Assembly (NCBI GenBank): GCA_031290855.1
Contig: JAISLM010000021.1
Location: 1-51,394 of the forward strand
Source: Spirochaetaceae bacterium
GTDB lineage: Bacteria > Spirochaetota > Spirochaetia > Treponematales > Breznakiellaceae
Reading direction: 5' to 3'
Length of the DNA stretch: 51,394 nt
The notes beneath the pieces were generated by a model. It saw only the letters and a program-made list of their open reading frames with translations, searched no databases and was not told the DNA's origin. The position numbers and the translations under genes are program-made. Of the stretch, positions 16,703 to 24,654 are shown piece after piece. Within the stretch, counting starts at the first letter, position 1, and every line of letters starts with the position of its first letter.

Positions 16703-18937
16703 ATGAATATCAAAATAATTAAGACTCTTGCCGTCTTCGCGCTTGTTTTATTGCCTGCCTTGGAGAGTTTTGCGGGAGGCTCCAACGAACCCAAACTGGT
16801 AGTAACAGGGCCGTCAGACACATCCCGCCATGTATCCATTGATTGGAGCGGCTTATCGAAACCGGAAAAATACCGCTGGGGTCTTTACCGGTTTGATATG
16901 GAGGATAAGACATACACCCTTGTAAACGAGATTGAAGCGTTACAGACCAGTTATCTGGACGAAGAATTGGAACCGCCCGCCACAAAGTATTTTTACAAGA
17001 TAGAGCGCTCTTCCAGTAATCGGGATTTGGTCATGACAAAACCAATACGCATAAACAAACAGGAAGCGGCCAGGCAGATGGCCGCTTCAAGTGCCGTCGG
17101 TGACGGCGCCGGCAGCAGCGATTCGTTTCAGAGTAACGCCGGTACAGCTTACACGGGATACGGCGCTGCGGCAAAAAAAGAAGCTAAACCCAAGAATTCC
17201 ACCTTTAATGAAGGGATTTATATAGGCATCATCAGTTTTTCGGGCAAAGTGAACGACATCACCCAGAATCCTGACGGGTCTCCCGCGTTGATTCCGCTGG
17301 ACGCGCCGGGAAGGCAGGTTCTGCTTGAGTACCTTGCCCGCAGTTATGTGCCGTCAAAGACTACCGGCACCGCGCTATACTATGCCGACCATAAGGCGCT
17401 TGCCAACTTGAGCGCTATGGAACAGGACGGTACACTGCCGGGAAATCTTGATTCGGTTACTGTCATAACATTTACCGACGGCACGGATACAAGTTCTACG
17501 GATGTGGACTTTGCGCCGCTGGAAGATCGTGATTTCAGACGCAGAAGTTCCGCCTCCGCTTACAGAACTTATATCAGCCAGCAGTTGTCAACAAGAAAAA
17601 TAGCGGGAGTCAGAGTCAACGCCTGGTCAATAGGGATTCCAGGCAGGGACATTCAGAATGCCGCCGAATTTACGCAGACCTTGCAGTCCCTTGCCTCCGT
17701 GCCCGGCAATGTTTCGGAATTCAGCGAGGTCTCGCAGATGGACGAGAGGCTTACCGCGATAGCGGATGACTTAAACATCTATACGCCCCGGATGAACTTG
17801 ACGCTGTCTACTCCGGCTTATCCTGTAAACACATTGCTTCGGATAACTTTTGACGGCGATATTGGTACGCCGGACGCTTCTGAGTATTATGTTGAAGCAC
17901 GGGTAAGCTGGGACGAAGCCGGCAAAGGCTACGCGCTTGGCAACATAAGCGCGCACGGTATAAAGTATGTGGAGGGCCGCCGCCTGCCTGGAAAACGGAA
18001 CGAAACAGGCATAGACTACAATATTCTGCTTAATAACGACTTCCAGGTACCCAATGTTAGGCAATGGTATATGCAGCCCGGCGAGGATTCCTTTGGCTGG
18101 CTGCCGAACAGTGAATTCTTTGCCCGCAAAACGGCGGATTTTACGCATGAACGTAAATCCGCGATAGTCTACCTGGTGCTTGACTGTAGCTCGTCTCTTA
18201 CCGAGAAGGTCATTGGCGATATACGCGCCGCGATAGGGACGTTTATCAACAAACTGTACAGTATATCTTCGCGCGAGGTTATACTGGCCTCCGTCAACGG
18301 GGACTACCCGGAGCGTCCGCAGCCTCAAACCGCGGCCACTGTGAAGAATGAGATGTCCCGGTATGTGCCGAAAAACACCCAGGCTCAAAACGATCAGACT
18401 TATCCCGCGCGGGCTCAAACCGCGTCTCCACGGTCACAGCCGCCACAGAGTTACCAGCAGAAGCCCGCCGGCACGTCGCAGCCCGTTTCACAGCCGCCGG
18501 TACAAACATGGCAGCGGAGCGGCAGTGAATTCCAGTTTCCGCCAAAGGAACTTTACCAGATGCCGGCGGTGCAGCCAGTGCCGAGGCAGACAAACCGGCA
18601 GACGGCACAGTTTCCGGCGGCCTCCGGCGCGCCCGGCAAGAATACTTCTATAGAGGTTTTATCGCCTGGAAGCGTCCCCGGATCGTACAGGCTTCAGGAC
18701 GCTTACTGGGTTCAGATCGGCTCGTACACCGAAGCTGCGCACGCGCAGCGCACATGGCGGAATTTTTCGAACACGGGCATAGGAAGCGCCGAAATATTCA
18801 CGTCCTCCGTAAACGGTGTGACATACTACCGAGTAAAGGCGGGCCCTTACGTCAACAAAATTGAGGCTGAATACGCGCTTGAACAGTTGAGAAGGCATTC
18901 GGCGGACTATAAAGACAGCTTCATCACGAATGAATAG
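16703..18937 (+). CDS. Exported vWA-like protein with C-terminal SPOR domain
   Basis: This 744-residue protein has an N-terminal signal peptide (ending near SFAGG), then an FN3-like beta region (residues about 30-110) and a first alpha/beta region YIGIISFSGKVND with VTVITFTDGTDTSS. A later segment, SAIVYLVLDCSSSLTEKV, carries a DxSxS metal-site pattern as in von Willebrand A domains. A Pro/Gln-rich linker follows (residues about 530-650). The last 75 residues are a SPOR domain (YWVQIGSYTEAAHAQ and VTYYRVKAGPYVNKIEAEYAL) that should bind denuded peptidoglycan. It overlaps coaE by 8 bp. It probably acts in the periplasm at septal or cell-wall sites. No close characterised relative is known to me. 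Confidence 0.8.
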   Translation: MNIKIIKTLAVFALVLLPALESFAGGSNEPKLVVTGPSDTSRHVSIDWSGLSKPEKYRWGLYRFDMEDKTYTLVNEIEALQTSYLDEELEPPATKYFYKIERSSSNRDLVMTKPIRINKQEAARQMAASSAVGDGAGSSDSFQSNAGTAYTGYGAAAKKEAKPKNSTFNEGIYIGIISFSGKVNDITQNPDGSPALIPLDAPGRQVLLEYLARSYVPSKTTGTALYYADHKALANLSAMEQDGTLPGNLDSVTVITFTDGTDTSSTDVDFAPLEDRDFRRRSSASAYRTYISQQLSTRKIAGVRVNAWSIGIPGRDIQNAAEFTQTLQSLASVPGNVSEFSEVSQMDERLTAIADDLNIYTPRMNLTLSTPAYPVNTLLRITFDGDIGTPDASEYYVEARVSWDEAGKGYALGNISAHGIKYVEGRRLPGKRNETGIDYNILLNNDFQVPNVRQWYMQPGEDSFGWLPNSEFFARKTADFTHERKSAIVYLVLDCSSSLTEKVIGDIRAAIGTFINKLYSISSREVILASVNGDYPERPQPQTAATVKNEMSRYVPKNTQAQNDQTYPARAQTASPRSQPPQSYQQKPAGTSQPVSQPPVQTWQRSGSEFQFPPKELYQMPAVQPVPRQTNRQTAQFPAASGAPGKNTSIEVLSPGSVPGSYRLQDAYWVQIGSYTEAAHAQRTWRNFSNTGIGSAEIFTSSVNGVTYYRVKAGPYVNKIEAEYALEQLRRHSADYKDSFITNE

Positions 18938-19544
18938 GGACAGGCTGCTGTTGGGACTCACGGGGCTCTACTGCGCGGGGAAAAATTTTGTCGGCGGAAT
19001 TCTTGAAAAAAAGGGGTTTGCCGTTCTTGATGTTGACAAACTTGGACACACCGCGCTTGTAAACCAAAAAAATGCCATAGTGGAACGTTTCACAAGCGCC
19101 GTTTTGGGGCCGGACGGGGCTGTGGACAGACGCGCCCTGGGAAAATCCGTTTTCGGGAAGCCGGAGGAGCTTGCCCTGCTGGAAAGCATCGTTCATCCCG
19201 AAGTAAACGACCTGACGCTGAAATGGCTTGCTGCCAATTCCGCCCTTCCCCGCGTTATCAACGCGGCGTTGTTGCATAGATCGGTCGTGTTCGACAGGCT
19301 TGACGCGCTTGTCATTGTGAAGGCGCCCCGCCCGCTAAGGATGTTCAGAGCCAGGAAACGGGACGGGCTTTCTTGGAAAGAGTTACGGAGGCGCTTTGAA
19401 AGTCAGCATTTTGATATTTATTATTCCGCAAAAAAGGCCGATACATATTATATATACAATTGGGGGTTTGGTATTTTTTCGCGATTAAACCGCCACGGTT
19501 TGGAAAAACAGGTGGACATGATTTTGAATATTCTGCGCGGTTGA
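18930..19544 (+). CDS. coaE: Dephospho-CoA kinase
   Basis: This catalyses the last step of coenzyme A synthesis, phosphorylating the 3' hydroxyl of dephospho-CoA with ATP. The 204-residue protein has a P-loop GLTGLYCAGKN (residues 9-19), DVDKLGHTAL (the usual D-D-x-hydrophobic CoA-binding start), the family motif ESIVHPEV, and a lid-type Arg-rich stretch RARKRDGLSWKELRRR. Length fits the family. It begins 8 bp inside the SPOR/vWA gene and is followed 14 bp later by another SPOR gene, so a housekeeping enzyme sits in the middle of an envelope operon. Confidence 0.92.
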   Translation: MNRDRLLLGLTGLYCAGKNFVGGILEKKGFAVLDVDKLGHTALVNQKNAIVERFTSAVLGPDGAVDRRALGKSVFGKPEELALLESIVHPEVNDLTLKWLAANSALPRVINAALLHRSVVFDRLDALVIVKAPRPLRMFRARKRDGLSWKELRRRFESQHFDIYYSAKKADTYYIYNWGFGIFSRLNRHGLEKQVDMILNILRG

Positions 19545-19558
19545 TCAGAGGGGACTTT

Positions 19559-20308
19559 ATGGAAAAGAAAAAGCTATTGCTTGTATCAGTGTCTGTAGGT
19601 TTGTTCCTGGTGATAGTGATCGGCGCGTCTATACTTGTGTTTTCGCCTCGTGATTATTCTTCTCTGACAAAGTCCGAGCAGGTGCCCGTGTCTCCCGGCT
19701 CACCGCGCGCGACCGTAGAGGAGACTCCGGGCGTTCTCGTTACGGAAACACCGCGGGTCTTGCCGGAACCGGCAGCGCCGCCTGTCACCGTGGCCGCCGA
19801 AACACAGCCGAAACTTGAAAATGTTATCTACATAAACGGAGATAACGCAGAGAATGCCGTGCGTGTTGAGCGGCTCAATGACGGTAATACCAGAACAATT
19901 ATCACGATCCCAAGTCCGCACGAAAATATTATCACGCTGGCGGCCCCTCCGGCGGCGGCAGCCGCATCGAGCCCTGTCTCTCCGCCGCCTGCCGAGCCTG
20001 TTGCCCACGCCGTGCCGGCCGCGCCACCGTCCGGCGGCGCAAAGGCGGCAAAGCCCGCTCCAAAACCAGCCTGGTGGGTTCAGACCAACTCCTATTCAAA
20101 GAAAGCCTACGCCGATAAGGCGAAAGAATTTTTGGCAAGTAAAGGCATAACGTCCGTCGTTACCAACGGTAATGTCGGTGGAAAAACATATTACCGAGTG
20201 CGCGTTGGCCCGTACACGTCCCAGTCCGAGGCGGATTACTGGCTTTCCCTGATCAAAACGATAGAAGGCATGGAAAACAGCCTTGTCTGGAAAAGCTCAA
20301 GCCTCTAG
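19559..20308 (+). CDS. Inner-membrane anchored SPOR-domain protein
   Basis: This 249-residue protein has one N-terminal membrane segment (LLLVSVSVGLFLVIVIGASI, residues about 6-25), then a Pro/Ala-rich periplasmic linker. The C-terminal SPOR domain (residues about 175-249: WWVQTNSYSKKAYADKA, TYYRVRVGPYTSQSEADYWL) would bind septal peptidoglycan. The layout is like FtsN-type and DamX-type division proteins. Start ATG 19559 is preceded by AGAGGGG. An upstream frame overlaps coaE and is not used. It shares its SPOR module with the vWA-like protein two genes upstream, so both may act at the division site. Confidence 0.85.
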   Translation: MEKKKLLLVSVSVGLFLVIVIGASILVFSPRDYSSLTKSEQVPVSPGSPRATVEETPGVLVTETPRVLPEPAAPPVTVAAETQPKLENVIYINGDNAENAVRVERLNDGNTRTIITIPSPHENIITLAAPPAAAAASSPVSPPPAEPVAHAVPAAPPSGGAKAAKPAPKPAWWVQTNSYSKKAYADKAKEFLASKGITSVVTNGNVGGKTYYRVRVGPYTSQSEADYWLSLIKTIEGMENSLVWKSSSL

Positions 20309-20375
20309 CCCGCTGGTCCCGTCCGCCGCTTTACATACGCGCCTTGATCCGCAAGAGTCCTTGAAATAAACGAAT

Positions 20376-20424
20376 GAGCCTCCGCACGGTATCTTAAGCG
20401 TTGTGTTGGTTGGAGCGGAGGCTC
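20376..20424. repeat. 10-bp inverted repeat GAGCCTCCGC/GCGGAGGCTC
   Basis: The arms are perfect with a 29-bp loop. It lies 70 bp behind the SPOR gene but has no T-run, so terminator function is uncertain. Confidence 0.5.
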
Positions 20425-20904
20425 GATCGGATGCGGAAGTTTATAATATCGTCTGGTTTAATACAAAATCTTTGTAGTCGTTGCCTTACTTGAGCCGCGG
20501 CAAGCGCGAACCTAAGGTTCGGCGGGGTATTAAACCAGACTTTGCGAATAAAATATAATGGAGTACGGGCAAACTGCACATAACTCGGCAGCTTTGCTGC
20601 CGCAGACTGTTTACGCTTTTTTGTCCTGCCGGACAAACCGGGCGGTAGACGGCTCGGCCTCCGCAACGGCCCCGGTCTCGCTACGCGCCCCAGCGCAGCA
20701 GGGGAACATTCCCGCGCCTCCCTCCTTTTATGGCAAAGCAGGCGGGTCAAACATCGGGTAAAACCGCTTGACGCGGTTTTGTGGCACAGTTTGTCGGCCC
20801 TGGAAATGCTACGCATTTTTCTATTCGGGCCGCCAAACCGTCATCGAACCGCAGGTTCGCAACAGCCGGAACGTTACGCGAAATTCCTGCTAAAATGATT
20901 AACA
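20425..20904. repeat. Island of small perfect hairpins
   Basis: At least six tiny perfect inverted repeats occur in about 370 bp: CGAACC-taa-GGTTCG (20507), CGGCAGC-ttt-GCTGCCG (20586), TTTGTCC-tgcc-GGACAAA (20620), AAAACCGC-ttgac-GCGGTTTT (20760), AAATGC-tac-GCATTT (20804) and CGAACC-gca-GGTTCG (20845). No supported gene is present. Confidence 0.75.
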
Positions 20905-20907
20905 AGT

Positions 20908-21080
20908 GAGCCTGTCCCAAAACTAATTGACTGTGCGCTAACGCTCACGGTTTTTGCTCAGGCTTTTGCAGTTTTTGAGGCCTTCGGCCTTCAGATTTTC
21001 ATACTTGCAAAACTGCGAACTTCAAGGTTGCCGGGCAAACAAAGCTTGTCTCCCCAAAACTGAATTTTTGGGAAAGCCTC
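20908..21080. mobile_element. MITE-like element A, copy 2
   Basis: This is homologous to 8178-8335. Shared blocks include CCAAAACTAATTGACTGTG, CTTTTGCAGTTTTTGAGG (diverged) and AAGCTTGTCTCCCC. The ends are GAGCCTGTCCCAAAACT and the complement of GAGGCTTTCCCAAAAA. A second partial right end (AAAGTTTTGGGAAAAGG) follows immediately. Confidence 0.7.
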
Positions 21081-21233
21081 AAAGTTTTGGGAAAAGGATG
21101 CTATGCAAATTACGAAATCGATATAATTCTGGATTCACTTGAAGGATTACCGGAGTATTGAGAAAGTGAAGGCATGGTTGAAAAAGTGTTTTGCGTTTTA
21201 TACCGGGGTGCGGTGTCATGCGCCGATTGAATA

Positions 21234-21247
21234 CCCCCCCCCCCCCC
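21234..21247. repeat. Run of 14 C's
   Basis: An uninterrupted poly-C tract lies in a gap with no supported gene. It is prone to slippage. Any linked frame would be switched on and off by it. Confidence 0.8.
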
Positions 21248-21461
21248 GATGAAGTGTACTCTTCAGCCTTCTCAGTACGGGCAGGCATGGGCCCGGCCTC
21301 TGCCTGCATAGCCAATTATGATTGCCGGAATCCACCTTAACTATGCTCGTCTTTTGTATTTACAAAAGGGCCCGGTATAATCACCCCCCGCTGTTCATAA
21401 CCCATTCCTAATTCTTTTTCATTATTCAGTGCTCATTATAAGTGGAGGCAGCGCGGGCCGA

Positions 21462-21490
21462 TTGACAGCGCTTTTTAAAAAGTATTAGAT
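21462..21490 (+). promoter_or_regulatory. Promoter of infA, probably leaderless
   Basis: A perfect TTGACA, a 17-bp spacer and TTAGAT. The expected start site falls on the A of the ATG at 21497, and no Shine-Dalgarno sequence fits between. Confidence 0.55.
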
Positions 21491-21496
21491 TGAAGC

Positions 21497-21721
21497 ATGG
21501 CAAAAGAAGAAGCTATAGAAGTTGAAGGCACCGTAAAAGAAGCCTTACCAAACACGATGTTCCGGGTGGAACTCGACAACCAGAACGGCCACCTGATACT
21601 TGCCCACCTTTCGGGCAAGATGCGTAAGCATTACATCAGGATTGTGCCCGGCGATCATGTAAAAATCGCGCTTTCCCCCTACGATTTAAGCCGCGGACGC
21701 ATCATTTACCGCGAGCGGTGA
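21497..21721 (+). CDS. infA: Translation initiation factor IF-1
   Basis: IF-1 binds the A site of the 30S subunit during initiation. The 74-residue product is nearly all of one OB fold, with the family patterns GTVKEALPNTMFRVELDN, LAHLSGKMRKHYIRI and PGDHVKIALSPYDLSRGRI. Length matches the family (about 72). Its stop overlaps the GTG start of the M28-like gene (GTGA), so the two are coupled. It lies outside any ribosomal protein cluster here. Confidence 0.97.
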   Translation: MAKEEAIEVEGTVKEALPNTMFRVELDNQNGHLILAHLSGKMRKHYIRIVPGDHVKIALSPYDLSRGRIIYRER

Positions 21722-22653
21722 CGCAGGTGTCCGTTCCAAGAGAGGGAACGGTCAATTCAGCCAAACCCTCCCCGCCGTACCATCGTTTTAACGACTTCGT
21801 TGATACCAAAAACGATAGGTTTGAGGTGCTTATATCCCTGCTTGACGAACTGAAACTGCATGTTTCCGTTGTTAACATTTCGGGGAAACGGCATATCTTT
21901 GTCGCGCCCTCGTCGTACACGTTCCAGCCGGCGGAAAAGAAACTGCTGACCGTGCTGGCCGCGCATTACGACAGGATACCGGAAAGTCCGGGTGCGAACG
22001 ATAACGGGGCGGCGGTCTTTATGCTGATAGACGCGGCGATCCGACTGCGCGGTCGCGCCGCCGGAGAATGGCTCATCATCTTTACCGACAAGGAAGAACT
22101 GATGCGCGGCGAAGGGATCCGGTCCCAGGGTTCGTACCTGCTTGCGCAGGGTTTGAGCAAGGCGGGTCTTGAAGCCGGCAGATTTTTTATTTTTGACGCC
22201 TGCGGGCGGGGCGATACACTGATAATTTCCAAAACGGCAGGCCATCTGTTAAAGAATTACCATAGCGGGGAGGTCGCGCCGCTCAAAAACCGCCTCCGCC
22301 TGTTGCAGCTTAGGGCAATGGACGCGGCAAAAAACAGCCTTGACGGGCGCTTTCTGTTGCTGCCGACGCCTTTTTCTGACGACGCCGGTTTTTTGCTGGC
22401 CGGCATGGCGGCGCAGACGATAACGGTGCTGCCCGCAAAAGAAGCGGCGGACTTTTCCGCCGTCGTCCGCAGAAACGATTTGTACGTCAATGCCCTTATC
22501 TGCGGCGAGCAGCAGCGGCGGCGCGGCATGGACCATATCCCGCAGACGTGGCGGCTGTTGAACGGCCCTGAAGATACGGCCGCAATGCTTGACGGCAATA
22601 ATTTTGAGAACGTAGTACAGTTTGCCCTTGAACTGTGCCGCATGGATACTTAA
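21718..22653 (+). CDS. M28-family zinc peptidase-like protein
   Basis: This is a predicted cytosolic aminopeptidase-like hydrolase of 311 residues with no signal peptide. M28-type motifs are visible: LAAHYDRIPESPGANDNGA (His and Asp metal ligands and the bridging Asp in DN), FTDKEELMRGEGI (Glu-Glu pair), a DACGRGD loop, and a C-terminal DHIPQTW with PEDT, matching the last His region. Spacing is slightly short, so some substrate-side loops are reduced. It starts with GTG overlapping the infA stop. A truncated copy of its central part occurs at 14079-14213. The substrate is unknown. Confidence 0.8.
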   Translation: MTQVSVPREGTVNSAKPSPPYHRFNDFVDTKNDRFEVLISLLDELKLHVSVVNISGKRHIFVAPSSYTFQPAEKKLLTVLAAHYDRIPESPGANDNGAAVFMLIDAAIRLRGRAAGEWLIIFTDKEELMRGEGIRSQGSYLLAQGLSKAGLEAGRFFIFDACGRGDTLIISKTAGHLLKNYHSGEVAPLKNRLRLLQLRAMDAAKNSLDGRFLLLPTPFSDDAGFLLAGMAAQTITVLPAKEAADFSAVVRRNDLYVNALICGEQQRRRGMDHIPQTWRLLNGPEDTAAMLDGNNFENVVQFALELCRMDT

Positions 22654-22799
22654 GAAGCCGACTATAAGCCGGCCCGCCTCCCGCCCCCCTTTGCGAATGA
22701 AGTTGTTTAAGGCGTATTTAGACCGTACCGTAAAAGATGCCTGATACCAATAGATGGAAGGGAACCGGCTTACGCTCATAAAAAGTTAACTGTTCACTT
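22654..22799. other. Gap between the M28 gene and a repeat
   Basis: No gene or clear signal recognised. Confidence 0.4.
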
Positions 22800-22966
22800 A
22801 AAATGAACCTCCCCGCCACAAAACAGCGTCAAGCTTCCGCGTGTGTATTGTGCCACCGGCACAATACACAACGGCAAACCGCGATGCGGTTTGTGCCTGA
22901 CGTTTTATTTCCTGCCTAACCTTATAAGGAGGGACAAGGCGGGGGAGCAGACCCCACTGCGAATAA
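22800..22966 (+). repeat. 166-bp structured repeat, copy 1
   Basis: A dispersed element whose other full copy is at 25692-25857. The ends can pair (CTCCCCGCC with GGCGGGGGAG). Inside are a perfect 13-bp hairpin, TGTGTATTGTGCC-acc-GGCACAATACACA (22842-22870), and AAACCGC-gat-GCGGTTT. It ends in the GAGCAGACCCCACTGCGAATAA module. Confidence 0.8.
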
Positions 22967-23150
22967 ACGCGTCATATTGATACATATATCACTTTGAAAC
23001 AGTACGTTGTGTCAATCTTACACTATTGCTGATTAAACAGAAAATATAACGGATGGTTCCGCCGAGAATAAAACAGGGGTCAAGTCATGTAAATCTATGT
23101 GCAATAACAATTTAACATGAAATATATCCAACTGCCCGATATTTGTATGG

Positions 23151-23172
23151 TTGGCACGCTTGTTGCTATAAT
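23151..23172 (+). promoter_or_regulatory. Sigma-54 consensus promoter overlapping an extended -10 box
   Basis: TTGGCACGCTTGTTGCT (23151-23167) matches the sigma-54 pattern TGGCAC-N5-TTGC exactly, with ten bases between the key GG and GC. The same place also contains TGCTATAAT, a perfect extended -10 for sigma-70, with a weak TTGTAT 18 bp upstream. Which one is used cannot be told from sequence. Confidence 0.55.
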
Positions 23173-23194
23173 ATTAGCATTATAGGAGGTTTCC

Positions 23195-24070
23195 ATGAAT
23201 AGGAAACGAAATACAGTGAATAATAAACGTTCCGCGACGCCGGATGAAAATGTGTTGACTCTTTATTTAAAAGATATTAGCCGGATCCCCTTGCTAACCA
23301 GGGAAGAAGAAGATACCGTAGCACGTAAAGCTGCCGCGGGTGATCAAGCCGCGTTGAATACACTGGTCAGAGCGAATCTACGCTTTGTCGTCAATGTCGC
23401 AAAGCGGTACCAGGGGCAGGGTCTGCCTCTCACCGACCTGATAAGCGAAGGCAACATAGGCTTGATTAGCGCCGTAAGTCGTTTTGATGTTGATAAAGGT
23501 TATCATTTCATTTCATATGCGGTTTGGTGGATACGTCAGGCTATTCTGAAGGCCATATCCGAAAAATCGCGGATGATACGCTTGCCGATGAATCGTGCCG
23601 ATGAATTACTGCGCATACAGCGTACCAAAAACGAACTACAGAATGTTGAATCCTGCGAATCTGAAATAAACGAGATCGCCCGTACCCTTGATATGAGCGC
23701 CTCCCACGTCAACAGACTGCTGAACGTAAGCCGTGAAATGGTATCTCTCGATACACCGGTTTATTCCGAAAAAGATTCCTGTATCATAGCGGATCATATC
23801 GAGGATGACACCTACCAGTCGCCATACGAATTTGCCGAGCAAAGCCTTATGCGTGATGATATTGAAGCGGTTTTGGGAACACTGGACAAGAAAGAAGCCG
23901 CCGTAATCCGATGCCGCTTTGGAATCGGCGATTCGATTCAGATGTCCCTGCGGGAAATCGGCGACCGCTTCAATCTGACAAAGGAACGGATCAGGCAGAT
24001 CGAAAAAAAGGCGATCAAACGCCTGCAACATCCGGCTCGCCAGCAGATACTACAGGTTTATGTAGCGTAG
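23195..24070 (+). CDS. Sigma-70 family RNA polymerase sigma factor (short RpoD/RpoS-like)
   Basis: This sigma factor of 291 residues lacks region 1.1. Region 1.2 begins ENVLTLYLKDISRIPLLT. Region 2 contains LVRANLRFVVNVAKRYQ, then DLISEGNIGLI and FISYAVWWIRQAI. Region 3 follows. Region 4 has LREIGDRFNLTKERIRQIEKKAI. It is much shorter than the housekeeping sigma of treponemes, so it is probably an alternative factor for stress or growth phase. The start follows a strong TAGGAGG. Its promoter matches the sigma-54 consensus. Neighbours do not suggest a regulon. Confidence 0.9.
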   Translation: MNRKRNTVNNKRSATPDENVLTLYLKDISRIPLLTREEEDTVARKAAAGDQAALNTLVRANLRFVVNVAKRYQGQGLPLTDLISEGNIGLISAVSRFDVDKGYHFISYAVWWIRQAILKAISEKSRMIRLPMNRADELLRIQRTKNELQNVESCESEINEIARTLDMSASHVNRLLNVSREMVSLDTPVYSEKDSCIIADHIEDDTYQSPYEFAEQSLMRDDIEAVLGTLDKKEAAVIRCRFGIGDSIQMSLREIGDRFNLTKERIRQIEKKAIKRLQHPARQQILQVYVA

Positions 24071-24330
24071 CCAGGATAGACGCAGCTCGTCCAAATTGCA
24101 GCCGCAGCCGGTAGAAAATCCCCGCCGCGGCCATTTTTTTTCAAACAGGTGATACGGCAGTCCGTCCAAAACGAAATGCGCGAATGGCCGGGTATAACAA
24201 ATGTTAGACAGATGAAATTGCGATCCGTGGCGTAAACGGACGCGGATTTTTACGGGTTATTCGCCGGACTTTGCGTATCTCTGTCCGGGCCTTGCTTCAT
24301 AAAACATCCGCAAGGATTGTTTTTTAAGTT

Positions 24331-24403
24331 TGCCGCCAAAGAGAATCGAACTCTTGCCACAAGGATTTTCAGTCCTTTGCTCTACCAACTGAGCTACAGC
24401 GGC
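24331..24403 (-). tRNA. tRNA-Phe(GAA)
   Basis: On the minus strand the acceptor is GCCGCTG/TGGCGGC with discriminator A, the anticodon stem is AAGGA/TCCTT with loop CTGAAAA (anticodon GAA), and the T-arm is AAGAG-TTCGATT-CTCTT. Confidence 0.95.
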
Positions 24404-24427
24404 CTGTCAAAACTTTATGATGTACCC

Positions 24428-24457
24428 ATCATAACAAACATTCAAAAAAGATGTCAA
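24428..24457 (-). promoter_or_regulatory. Promoter of tRNA-Phe
   Basis: On the minus strand a perfect TTGACA, an 18-bp spacer and TATGAT with an upstream TG. The start would fall some 18 bp before the tRNA. Confidence 0.6.
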
Positions 24458-24654
24458 CGGGCGGCTGCCCCGCCGTAAATTTGGGCCTTCCCGGGCCTGA
24501 ACCAGGGAGCTACGGGTTATAAGGCCATGCATCCTTTAGTATACATTATCCTGTTTGATATAAAATAAACTATAATAATGGAGGAATGTCAATAGAACGC
24601 ATTGGCTAATAATTATTCCAGCCGAAATCAGGCTGCGGGGGTCTGATCCCCTCC

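Noticed and set aside
21079..21315. 78-residue minus-strand frame spanning the poly-C tract
   Set aside because: Tempting as a phase-variable gene, but it has no ribosome site or recognisable content.
24545..24625. Tiny plus-strand gene after TATAATAATGGAGG
   Set aside because: Possible frames are only five to seven codons with wrong ribosome-site spacing.
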